From Chitinophaga dinghuensis (lineage in GTDB: Bacteria > Bacteroidota > Bacteroidia > Chitinophagales > Chitinophagaceae), in NCBI RefSeq assembly GCF_003259435.1, contig NZ_QLMA01000001.1, positions 930,001 to 994,000 on the forward strand: DNA of 64,000 bases, in the 5' to 3' direction. The translations under genes and the position numbers were made by a program. The notes under the pieces were generated by a model. That model was not told where the DNA came from. It saw nothing but the letters and a program-made list of their open reading frames with translations, and made no database searches. This document shows positions 56,425 through 64,000 of this stretch, in pieces; the stretch's first letter is position 1; every line of letters starts with the position of its first letter.

Positions 56425-57351
56425 TTATTTACCATAACGCTGGCGTAGCTGTTGCAGCATGTATACATTGATATCCCATTGATTGGCGACTGGTTGTCGT
56501 GTATACGGCAACGTTGGGAGATAATCTGCCGGTCCAAACTCTGTAAGCATGGTGAGGGACTTTCCTGCCTCCTGATGATATTTCACTACCTGATCCCACC
56601 AGGTGAAATGTTGCTTCACTGTATTGGCCCACTCCGGCGCTCTCGGATCATTGACCTGTGGTCCTTCCTGGTGGCCTACCCGCGTATGAATATGACTGGT
56701 GCGTGAAAGAGCGGCAGCTACGGCTTCCGGCTGATCTTGCAAGAGCGATTCATGAACATTACACCAATGGGAAATATCCAACGTCAGGCGCAGATCAGGT
56801 TTGGCAGTGATGAACTGGCGCGTAATATGCGCAGCAAAGAGCATTCTACTCCGATGCGTTTCATGGTACACTGGAATACCGGTATCGCGACTATACCGCA
56901 TGGTCATTTCAATCAGTGCAGCATTCTGTTCGAAAGTAAAGTAGTCGCGGCCACTATGACAATTGATGTACAACGGACGAACTTCATTTTTCGCAGTTGC
57001 GGCACGTAAGTTCGTTTCAAATTCAGCGGCATGTTTTTCATAGTTGCTACTACTGCCCGCACAGAGATATCCTACGGAGAGATGATTTTCTTTCAGCGCG
57101 CGATACAGTTCTTGCTGTGTATCGGTATTGGAAGACCACCATACTTCAATCCCATCATATCCGGCATTTTTGGCGGCAGCACAGAATTCGGCCATACTGC
57201 CAGGATAGCCCCAGTTGGTAGCCATAATGGAAAGCTTGAAACCTGATTTAGGTTGTGCAGCAGCAAAGGCAAAATCAGGTAGTGCAGGCAGACAAAATGC
57301 GGCGCCGAGGAGGGATGTCTGCCTTAAAAAATTTCTTCTTTCTATGTTCAT
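56425..57351 (-). CDS. Sugar phosphate isomerase/epimerase-like TIM-barrel protein, Tat-exported
   Basis: A 308-residue AP-endonuclease-2-fold TIM barrel with a twin-arginine signal (RRNFLRQTSLLGAAF) and hence a periplasmic site. Barrel phrases include GYDGIEVWWSS, CHSGRDYFTFEQ, YHETHRSRMLFA, LDISHWCNVHESL, HIHTRVGHQEG and MLTEFGPADY, in which several His/Glu/Asp could bind metal. Similar exported barrels isomerise or cleave oxidised sugars. Its exact reaction is unknown. It is the third gene of the operon. Confidence 0.87.
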   Translation of the reverse strand: MNIERRNFLRQTSLLGAAFCLPALPDFAFAAAQPKSGFKLSIMATNWGYPGSMAEFCAAAKNAGYDGIEVWWSSNTDTQQELYRALKENHLSVGYLCAGSSSNYEKHAAEFETNLRAATAKNEVRPLYINCHSGRDYFTFEQNAALIEMTMRYSRDTGIPVYHETHRSRMLFAAHITRQFITAKPDLRLTLDISHWCNVHESLLQDQPEAVAAALSRTSHIHTRVGHQEGPQVNDPRAPEWANTVKQHFTWWDQVVKYHQEAGKSLTMLTEFGPADYLPTLPYTRQPVANQWDINVYMLQQLRQRYGK

Positions 57352-57367
57352 GCAATAAATACTATCG

Positions 57368-58888
57368 TTAACTTAAAATTGGTGTGATAACTTTCCCGCT
57401 GGTATCTGTCAGACGGAAAGGACGGCCCTGAAACTGGTAGGTGAGTTTTTCATGATCAAATCCCAGTTGCTGAAGAATGGTAGCGTGAATATCATTGATG
57501 GCTACTTTTCCTTTAATAGCGGAATAGCCGATTTCATCTGTTTCGCCATAGCTACATCCCTTTTTGATGCCGGCGCCGGCCATCCACATGGTAAAGGCTT
57601 CCACATGATGATCGCGGCCCAGGAATGGCATGTCTTTGCCATCGCGGTTTTCCTGCATAGGCGTACGACCAAACTCTCCTCCCCATACAACCAGTGTTTC
57701 ATCCAATAATCCTCTTTGCTTCAGATCCTGTAACAGCGCAGTGATGGGGCGATCTATTTCCCTGCATTTATTCCGGAAACCGTAGTCAATCGCCAGGTTT
57801 TCATCTGTACCATGACTATCCCAGCCCCAGTCATACAGCTGTACAAAGCGAACGCCTTTTTCCACCAGTTTCCTGGCGAGTAAACAGTTATTGGCAAAGG
57901 ATTCTTTACCTGGCTGCGTGCCATACATCTCATGGATATAATCCGGTTCATTGTTGATGTTCATGACTTCCGGTACAGCAATCTGCATCTTATAGGCGAG
58001 CTCATATTGGGAAATGCGGGCGAGTGTTTCTGGATCGCCATACGCCGTATATTCTTCCTCGTTAATCTGGTTAATGGCGTCAATAGAGGCTTTGCGCAGG
58101 TCGCGGTCCATGCCGTCAGGATCAGTGAGAAAGAGCACAGGATCTCCTTTGGTTCTGCATTGTACGCCCTGGTATACAGATGGAAGAAAACCGCTGCCCC
58201 ATACGCTTTTGCCAGCATCTGGCGTTTTTCCGCCGGAAGTCAGTACCACAAAGCCCGGGAGATTACTGTTTTCCGTTCCCAATCCATATGTTACCCAGGA
58301 ACCGGTACTCGGCCGCCCCAATCGCGCACTACCTGTTTGCATTAACAGTTGGGCCGGGCCATGATTGAACTGGTCTGTCTGCACTGCTTTCAGAAATGCC
58401 ACATCATCGGCCATGGAAGTGAAGTGTGGCAGGTGGTCAGAGATCCATGCACCGGAATTTCCATGTTGTTTGAACACGGCCTGTGGGCCCAGCATTTTAG
58501 GGACGCCACGTATAAAAGCGAATTTCTTGCCTTCCAGCAGGGAAGGAGGACAAAGCTGATTATGTAGTTGAGCCAATGCGGGTTTATAATCGAAAAGCTC
58601 CAGCTGAGACGGCGCTCCGGCCATATGGAGATAAATCACACTCTTCGCTTTCCCGGGGAAATGAGGCGCTTTAGGGGCCATCGGATCGCCGGTAAGGGCC
58701 TGTGGCTTTGAACTGGAGCCACAGCTTGTCAGGAAGGACCCTAATGCAAAAGCACCCAAACCAGTTACACAGTCCATCAGGAAATGCCTGCGGGTAGTAT
58801 ACCGGAGGTGTTCCTTATTGGCTTCATCTATCAATTTCTTATATCTGGACATAACAGACCGTTTATCAGGATTTGGTGAGAAATTCAT
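57368..58888 (-). CDS. DUF1501-family protein, Tat-type signal
   Basis: A 506-residue DUF1501 (alkaline phosphatase superfamily-like) protein. R33-R34 in TTRRHFLMD and a hydrophobic stretch ending LTSC (C56) suggest a Tat-exported lipoprotein. Internal phrases HLPHFTSMADDVAFLKA, GSWVTYGLG, WGWDSHG, VWGGEFGRTP and GRDHH are typical of the family. DUF1501 genes are almost always next to DUF1549/DUF1553 genes, as here, with a 23-bp overlap. An alternative start at 58852 (MSRYKKLIDEANKEHLRY) would remove it. The enzymatic function is not established. Confidence 0.9.
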   Translation of the reverse strand: MNFSPNPDKRSVMSRYKKLIDEANKEHLRYTTRRHFLMDCVTGLGAFALGSFLTSCGSSSKPQALTGDPMAPKAPHFPGKAKSVIYLHMAGAPSQLELFDYKPALAQLHNQLCPPSLLEGKKFAFIRGVPKMLGPQAVFKQHGNSGAWISDHLPHFTSMADDVAFLKAVQTDQFNHGPAQLLMQTGSARLGRPSTGSWVTYGLGTENSNLPGFVVLTSGGKTPDAGKSVWGSGFLPSVYQGVQCRTKGDPVLFLTDPDGMDRDLRKASIDAINQINEEEYTAYGDPETLARISQYELAYKMQIAVPEVMNINNEPDYIHEMYGTQPGKESFANNCLLARKLVEKGVRFVQLYDWGWDSHGTDENLAIDYGFRNKCREIDRPITALLQDLKQRGLLDETLVVWGGEFGRTPMQENRDGKDMPFLGRDHHVEAFTMWMAGAGIKKGCSYGETDEIGYSAIKGKVAINDIHATILQQLGFDHEKLTYQFQGRPFRLTDTSGKVITPILS

Positions 58889-61577
58889 CCAGGTTCATCA
58901 CTGCATTGGCAACTGTGGCCAATGCGGCGGTAGCAACTGTGTCTTTACCAGCAGTGGTGCATTGCAGCATTTTACAGGCTGCCGCCGGATTCTTTTGAAA
59001 CCTGGAAAGTGCATTGTTATATAGCGTCATCAATATTTTCAGTTTACTATCGCTGATAGGTTTGAACAGCGCACGTTCATAACCCCAGCGAATACACGTA
59101 GCAGGATCATTTCCCTGTAACTGCATCTGTTTGGCCAATGCAACGGCTGTTTCAATGTATACCGGGTCGTTGAGCGTTACCAATGCCTGTAAAGGCGTAT
59201 TGGTGCGTATTCTGCGCTGCATACAAACCTCGCGGCTACTACCATCGAAGGATAACATGGAAGGATAAGGACTGGTGCGTTTTTGATAAACATACAGGGC
59301 GCGCCGGTATTGATTGCCATCTTCCGCTTTCTTCCAGTAAGCGCCACTCCATACAGATTGCCAGATATTATCTGGTTGATAGGGCATCACACTTGGGCCA
59401 TGGAGTCCTGGATTTAGCAATCCGCTGACGCGTAGAGCCTGGTCTCGCACTTCTTCGGCGGTTAGCCTGAAATGAGGTCCCCTGGCCAGCAGCCGGTTAG
59501 CAGGATCTTTTTCCAGCAGTGCGGGCGTTGTTACGGAAGACTGCCGGTATGCGGCACTCAATACGATCTCCCGAAGTAACGGTTTGACATGCCATTTGTA
59601 ACCGTGCATGAACTGATAGGCCAGGTAATCGAGCAATTCCGGGTGAGAAGGAGGAAAGCCTTGTGTGCCAAAGTCTTCCAACGTCTCTACTATACCTATT
59701 CCAAACAGTTGTTCCCAAAGTCTGTTTACCATTACCCTGGCGGTCAGCGGATTCTGGTCGGAGGTCATCCACATCGCCAGTCCAAGGCGGTTCCTCGGCG
59801 CATTGGCAGGGAATGGATTTAAGGAATGAGGTACATCTGGGGTGACCACTTTTCCGGGTACCATCCAGTTGCCTCGCTCAAAAACATGGGTGGTTCGCTG
59901 CATGGAAACAGGGTTCTCCACCATCACCGGCACATCATCCGGCTGCATGTTAATGATGGCCATCAGCTGATCGTTGATCTGCTGGTATCCAGGCATCCCT
60001 TTTCCCGGGAGATCTTCCCGGAAGGCGAACCACTCTACGCCACACACGCTGGCATCCTTTGGCAGACTCGCATTCCGGAATATGAGAAATAAATCATGTA
60101 TGCCGTTGGTAGCGGGAATGGGAATATTGGCTGCCACCCGACCTTTCGTAGGCGTTAAAGCGTAGGTAATCCATTTGGGCCCTGCCAGGCTATCCAGTCG
60201 TATTTCCAATTGTCCGCCAGGAGTGCCTGTCCAGTAATTCATTAACAGGTGCGTTTTACCTGTCAGATCCTGCTTGGGTAGGCGACAACTGCCACCAGGG
60301 CGTATACCCAGGTATTTGGTGTCTGCGAGTGCGCCATTGATATATTGATCGCAGTCATGTGCATGTCGTTTGGGTTCCAGTACCTGCATAAATTCCTGCA
60401 CATCTGCTACCTGTGTGGTATTGCCATGAGCGGCCACCCAACTGCTCACCTCCCGCACCTGTACGTTACTAACGCTGTCGTACAAACGCAGTTTAGGATG
60501 TTCCATGTGGGTATCTTCATCACGGGTGTTATTGAGGAATGCCAACAGCTTGTAGTAGTCTTCGAACCGGAAAGGATCATAAGGATGACTATGACATTGC
60601 ACGCAGGCAATGGTTACTCCCTGGAATACATCCATCGTAGTACTCACCCGATCCATCACGGCGGCGGTGCGGAATTCTTCGTCTTGTGTTCCGCCTTCAT
60701 CGTTGGTCATGGTATTGCGATTGAAAGCGGTGGCGATCATTTCTGACTTTCCGGAATGCGGGAGCAGATCGCCGGCCAGTTGCTGGATAGCGAAGCTATC
60801 GTATGGAAGGTCGCGGTTGAATGCATCGATGACCCAGTCGCGATAGCGCCATATTTTTCTGCCGTCATCGCGCTCGTAGCCTTTGGTATCTGAATATCGG
60901 GCGAGGTCCAACCACATAGCGGCCCAGCGCTCTCCGAAGTGAGGGGATTGCAGCAAGGTGTCTACCAGCTTTTCATAGGCGTCAGGACGCTTATCTGCCG
61001 CAAAGGCTTTTGCCATTTCAGCGGTAGGAGGGAGGCCGGTGAGATCAAAACTAACCCGTCGAAGCAGTGTCATTTTATCGGCTTCGGGAGAGGAGGACAG
61101 TCCTTCCTCTTTCAGTTTTTTGTTGATGTAATGATCGATTGCATGTGTAGCATCAGGTGCAGCAGGCGCTTTGGGCGGAACGTATGCCCAGTGTTCTCCC
61201 CATTCTGCACCGGATTTCACCCAACGGGTGAGGAGTGCTACTTCCTCTTCTGAAAGAGGAGCGCCTTTCTGTGGCATGCGCTCTTTAGGATCTTTGCAGG
61301 TGAGTCGCCGTATAAATTCACTCTTTTCCGGATGACCGGGAATGATAGCAGGTTTACCGGATTTGGTGATGCCGAGCGCCTCTTCCCGGAATAAAACACT
61401 GAATCCTCCGCTTTGCTTTACGCCGCCATGGCAGCTGATGCAATGCTTATTGAGAATAGGTTTTATTTCCGTACTAAAATCAGGTTTACGCGCACTATTG
61501 CAGGCAGCGAAGATGCCGCCGATGGCAATGGCAATGGAGATGTTCACTGTTTTTCTCCGCGTGGAATAGATTCCCAT
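58866..61577 (-). CDS. DUF1549/DUF1553 protein with planctomycete-type cytochrome c domain
   Basis: A 903-residue lipoprotein candidate (lipobox FAAC, C26). The heme site is C46-x-x-C49-H50 in KHCISCHGG, within a PSCyt1 domain, followed by DUF1549 (RRVSFDLTGLPPTAEM, ERWAAMWLDLARYSDTKGYERD), a middle beta region, and DUF1553 near the C-terminus (NPLTARVMVNRLWEQLFGIGIVETLEDFGTQG). It is the first gene of the operon. These proteins are abundant in Planctomycetes and Verrucomicrobia and are thought to serve sugar oxidation or heteropolysaccharide use. The role here is inferred only. Confidence 0.92.
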   Translation of the reverse strand: MGIYSTRRKTVNISIAIAIGGIFAACNSARKPDFSTEIKPILNKHCISCHGGVKQSGGFSVLFREEALGITKSGKPAIIPGHPEKSEFIRRLTCKDPKERMPQKGAPLSEEEVALLTRWVKSGAEWGEHWAYVPPKAPAAPDATHAIDHYINKKLKEEGLSSSPEADKMTLLRRVSFDLTGLPPTAEMAKAFAADKRPDAYEKLVDTLLQSPHFGERWAAMWLDLARYSDTKGYERDDGRKIWRYRDWVIDAFNRDLPYDSFAIQQLAGDLLPHSGKSEMIATAFNRNTMTNDEGGTQDEEFRTAAVMDRVSTTMDVFQGVTIACVQCHSHPYDPFRFEDYYKLLAFLNNTRDEDTHMEHPKLRLYDSVSNVQVREVSSWVAAHGNTTQVADVQEFMQVLEPKRHAHDCDQYINGALADTKYLGIRPGGSCRLPKQDLTGKTHLLMNYWTGTPGGQLEIRLDSLAGPKWITYALTPTKGRVAANIPIPATNGIHDLFLIFRNASLPKDASVCGVEWFAFREDLPGKGMPGYQQINDQLMAIINMQPDDVPVMVENPVSMQRTTHVFERGNWMVPGKVVTPDVPHSLNPFPANAPRNRLGLAMWMTSDQNPLTARVMVNRLWEQLFGIGIVETLEDFGTQGFPPSHPELLDYLAYQFMHGYKWHVKPLLREIVLSAAYRQSSVTTPALLEKDPANRLLARGPHFRLTAEEVRDQALRVSGLLNPGLHGPSVMPYQPDNIWQSVWSGAYWKKAEDGNQYRRALYVYQKRTSPYPSMLSFDGSSREVCMQRRIRTNTPLQALVTLNDPVYIETAVALAKQMQLQGNDPATCIRWGYERALFKPISDSKLKILMTLYNNALSRFQKNPAAACKMLQCTTAGKDTVATAALATVANAVMNLDEFLTKS

Positions 61578-61660
61578 TTACTATTTTGATTGACCAATAT
61601 AAAGGTAGGGTGGGCGGTCATTATTTTTCCTAGATGATCCGCTGGTAATGATGGATTATA

Positions 61661-62575
61661 TTATGATCCTGCTTTTCTTTCCCGGTATAGATTTGGCGAA
61701 ATACCCATGATCTTTGTAAACAGTCGGGAGAAGTAATACGGGTCCTCCATACCTAGTCTGCCTGCAATTTCTTTAATACGTAAACTGGTAAAAAGTAAGT
61801 ACTGACAAGCCTCCTGCATTTTTAACTGGTTGAAATACTCGATAGGAGAAAAGCCGGTTCCTGCCTTGAAAACCGCTGAGAAGTGCGACTGAGAAAGGTT
61901 TACGGCTGTGGCCATTTCTTGTAGCGATAACATGGCGTCAATATGCGCACGCATATACTCGATGGATGCATCTATGGAACTGTGTTGTGGAGACGTATTG
62001 TAATCTGCATTTGGATAGATACAAGTAGCCAGGAAAGACCAGAAATGCATATTCGCATATTTCAGATTTTCTAACTTAAAGCCTTTGTCCAATTGTTCAT
62101 AGCTCCTGTCAAATAGGGAAATCCTTTGCAACGACCAGCGAAGGAAAGTACGGTAACCCTCCCATTCCCGGATAGCTGTTTCCAGGAGCCCGTCTGCGCT
62201 GCTGCCAAGAAAATGAGCCCAGTAAATAGTCCATGGATCTTTTACATCCGCACTGTATTCATGCGGCGTTTTACGCGGAATAAGGAAACAGTGTCCTGGT
62301 TGTATATTCCAGACTTCGCCTGCAACAATAATACGGCCTTTTCCTTCCTTGCAATAAATGAGTATGTGTTGATCTGCGCCCTGTAAGCGGCGACAGTGGT
62401 GGAATCTGGCTTTAGGATAGTACCCGATATCCGTAATATACAAGGGCGCCAGCACCGGATCTTCGGGGCAGTGCGTGGACAGCAGGTTGCGGGGCAATAC
62501 AATCATGCGTTGCCCCTGGAAGCCTTCTTTCTTCCTGATCATAATGGCGGTTTCCTTGAAAATAAGAAAATCCAT
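61661..62575 (-). CDS. AraC-family transcriptional regulator, AraC_binding type
   Basis: A 304-residue regulator with an N-terminal cupin-like AraC_binding domain (about 40-150, phrases HILIYCKEGKG and GHCFLIPRKTPHEY) and a C-terminal double helix-turn-helix (about 205-300, with LSQSHFSAVFKAGTGFSPIEYFNQLKM and AGRLGMEDPYYFSRLFTKIMGISPNLYR). This architecture is common in sugar-responsive regulators. It is 83 bp upstream of the DUF1549/DUF1553 operon on the same strand and probably controls it. Confidence 0.92.
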   Translation of the reverse strand: MDFLIFKETAIMIRKKEGFQGQRMIVLPRNLLSTHCPEDPVLAPLYITDIGYYPKARFHHCRRLQGADQHILIYCKEGKGRIIVAGEVWNIQPGHCFLIPRKTPHEYSADVKDPWTIYWAHFLGSSADGLLETAIREWEGYRTFLRWSLQRISLFDRSYEQLDKGFKLENLKYANMHFWSFLATCIYPNADYNTSPQHSSIDASIEYMRAHIDAMLSLQEMATAVNLSQSHFSAVFKAGTGFSPIEYFNQLKMQEACQYLLFTSLRIKEIAGRLGMEDPYYFSRLFTKIMGISPNLYRERKAGS

Positions 62576-62611
62576 CCTTGCATCAGAAAAAAATGGATGA
62601 ACGGAAGTGTA

Positions 62612-63256
62612 TTATTTCTTCTTTTTAAGCACAGTGACGCTGAATTTCACTGGTAGTAAGGGTACATCCTGTTTGTTAGTAGGCAGCGTGCTAATCTTTT
62701 CTACTACATCATATCCTTCCGTAATTTCTCCGAAAACGGTGTAATCACCATCCAGTCGAGGTATACCGCCAACGGTCTTGTAAACTTCGCGATGAGCAGC
62801 AGGGATTTTGATATGTGTTTTCGCCTCCACAGAATCCAGTTGTGCGTCGGTATATTTTTTACCAACTGTAAAATAGATCTGGTTAAAATAGGACGCCTTC
62901 TCTTTGTTATCATCTCTGCCAGCCCCGAGGGTACCGCGTTTATGAAAGAGATCTGGTTTTATTTCTGCCGGAAATCGGGGTGCGCCTAATTCCGGGTGTT
63001 GTTTTTCTTTCAGCAGAATAGAATCATCCAGCTCGCCTCCCTGTATAACAAAGTTTTTGATCACCCTATTGAAATGGGCATGAGAGTAAGTACCTTTCTT
63101 TACTTCCGCCAGGAACATATCCCTGTGCTTAGGAGTTTCATCATACAGCATCACGGTGAAATTGCCGTAATTGGTTGTGAACTTCACGCGTACAGATTGT
63201 GCCTGTACAAATTGTGCACAAAGCAATAGCAACAGTATATAGCAGCCCTTTTTCAT
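62612..63256 (-). CDS. Secreted cyclophilin-type peptidyl-prolyl isomerase
   Basis: A 214-residue protein whose start is set at 63256 (MKKGCYILLLLLCAQF), giving a clear signal peptide cut near VQAQ. The frame could begin at 63313, but that adds 19 residues without a signal. The cyclophilin fold is recognisable from VRVKFTTNYGNFTVMLYD, THFNRV-like HAHFNRVIKNFVIQGG, GTLGAGRDDNK and YTVFGEITEGYDVVEKI. It is a periplasmic foldase. It is divergent from the SGNH hydrolase gene. Confidence 0.92.
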   Translation of the reverse strand: MKKGCYILLLLLCAQFVQAQSVRVKFTTNYGNFTVMLYDETPKHRDMFLAEVKKGTYSHAHFNRVIKNFVIQGGELDDSILLKEKQHPELGAPRFPAEIKPDLFHKRGTLGAGRDDNKEKASYFNQIYFTVGKKYTDAQLDSVEAKTHIKIPAAHREVYKTVGGIPRLDGDYTVFGEITEGYDVVEKISTLPTNKQDVPLLPVKFSVTVLKKKK

Positions 63257-63344
63257 AGCAGTTATTTGGTTCAAGTTATTGAAATTTGAGAAGATAGTGT
63301 AATGAAACAGCATTTTAGAATAATAAATCCGCGCCCTGGCCGCT

Positions 63345-63352
63345 TATCTTTG
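63345..63352 (+). promoter_or_regulatory. -7 promoter element of the SGNH hydrolase gene
   Basis: TATCTTTG is an exact TAnnTTTG match, 25 bp before the ATG at 63378, in the spacer divergent from the cyclophilin gene. Confidence 0.6.
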
Positions 63353-63377
63353 AAGACTTGATCAATTCCATCCATGT

Positions 63378-64000
63378 ATGAAAAAACGAAGTAGTCTCTT
63401 CCTTTTACTGGCTTTGCTTTTGTTTCCATCGACCGTAACTGCACAACGTAAGATCATTGTTTCCTGTTTGGGAACGAGTATTACTTATGGCGCCGGTATG
63501 TACAACCGGGAGAAGAACAACTATCCGCAGCAATTACAATATTTGTTGGGGAATAATTATGAAGTCCATAACTATGGCGTGAATGGCGCTACACTCCTCG
63601 ATAAAGGGAATAAACCTTATCGTAGTCAGCCTGCTTACGAACAGGCGCTGTCTGCCAATAGCGATATCATTTTCCTGGAGTTTGGTACCAACGACAGCAA
63701 GCAAATCAACTGGCAACACAAAGAGGAATTTGTACAGAACTACAAAGCATTGATTGGCGCATTGCAAAAGAAAAAACATTCGCCTCGTATTATCTTGTTG
63801 CTGCCTGTTCCCAGCTATTTAAAAGATAGTACCAGCATTAACGATAGTATTATCCGTACGCAGATTCATCCTTTCATTCAGCAGGTGGCTTATGAAACAG
63901 GAGTGGAGTTGATCAACTTATATCCGGGATTTATTGGCCAGCCGGATCTGTTGCCAGACCAGATCCATCCTTCCTCTATAGGCGCAGCAATGATTGCGAG
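63378..64000 (+). CDS. SGNH/GDSL hydrolase, 3' end missing
   Basis: A 207-residue fragment that runs off the right edge in frame. The signal peptide ends near VTAQ (residue 23). Block I is CLGTSITYGAG, with Ser in a GTS context instead of GDS. The later blocks are GVNGATL (Gly), FGTNDS (Asn) and DQIHPSS (catalytic Asp/His), so the active site appears complete. Secreted SGNH esterases in Bacteroidota often remove acetyl groups from pectin or other glycans, and the substrate here is not shown. Confidence 0.88.
   Translation, partial: MKKRSSLFLLLALLLFPSTVTAQRKIIVSCLGTSITYGAGMYNREKNNYPQQLQYLLGNNYEVHNYGVNGATLLDKGNKPYRSQPAYEQALSANSDIIFLEFGTNDSKQINWQHKEEFVQNYKALIGALQKKKHSPRIILLLPVPSYLKDSTSINDSIIRTQIHPFIQQVAYETGVELINLYPGFIGQPDLLPDQIHPSSIGAAMIA

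Overview
The window looks like chromosomal DNA of a plant-polymer-degrading Bacteroidota, most likely Chitinophaga or a close relative. The support is a SusC/SusD pair, a type IX secretion C-terminal domain, LytS/LytTR two-component pairs, -7 elements of the TAnnTTTG type, a Nudix-fold AraR regulator and a 'grasp-with-spasm' peptide cluster. I saw no rRNA or tRNA gene, insertion sequence, integrase, phage gene or CRISPR array. The first and last genes are cut by the window edges.

Layout. 1-2 kb: a LytS-type histidine kinase (5' end missing) and a LytTR regulator. 2.1-8.5 kb: a complete ribosomal-peptide cluster of the graspetide 'grasp-with-spasm' type. It has two paralogous GG-leader precursors, an intrinsic terminator, an ATP-grasp ligase, a 59-residue coupled small protein, a SPASM protein without radical-SAM cysteines, a C39-peptidase ABC exporter and an HlyD-type adaptor. 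8.5-17.1 kb: a GH97 glucosidase divergent from a PL6 lyase, two tandem paralogues of unknown function, an LpxR-type lipid A deacylase and a GH47 mannosidase. 17.4-19.1 kb: a second LytS/LytTR pair. 19.2-25.5 kb: an arabinose regulon (GH51, araB, araD, araA, araR) with two matching candidate operators. 25.5-32.7 kb: a rhamnose operon (rhaT, aldolase-dehydrogenase, rhaI, rhaB) divergent from a GntR-type regulator. 33.0-41.1 kb: a pectin utilisation locus (susC, susD, a DUF5123-like lipoprotein, a PL1 pectate lyase). 41-52 kb: housekeeping and miscellaneous genes (PhyH dioxygenase, SPFH protein with N-terminal repeats, VOC protein, AraC regulator, PEP synthase, Lrp regulator, phosphoglycerate mutase, amino acid permease). 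52-55 kb: a sulfatase and a serine hydrolase. 55-62.6 kb: a planctomycete-like operon (DUF1549/DUF1553 cytochrome protein, DUF1501 protein, TIM-barrel protein, cytochrome with leucine-rich repeats) preceded by an AraC regulator. 62.6-64 kb: a cyclophilin and a partial SGNH hydrolase.

How the genes fit together. The arabinose, rhamnose and pectate lyase loci form one continuous stretch suited to pectin: PL1 cuts homogalacturonan, GH51 and AraBDA handle arabinan side chains, and the Rha enzymes handle rhamnose from rhamnogalacturonan. PEP synthase and phosphoglycerate mutase are nearby but probably serve general metabolism.

The most unusual locus is the peptide cluster. Its SPASM protein seems to have lost the radical-SAM iron-sulfur ligands and may carry a leader-binding domain. 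The terminator after the precursors probably makes precursor more abundant than enzyme, and the small coupled protein between the two maturation genes has no function I can name.
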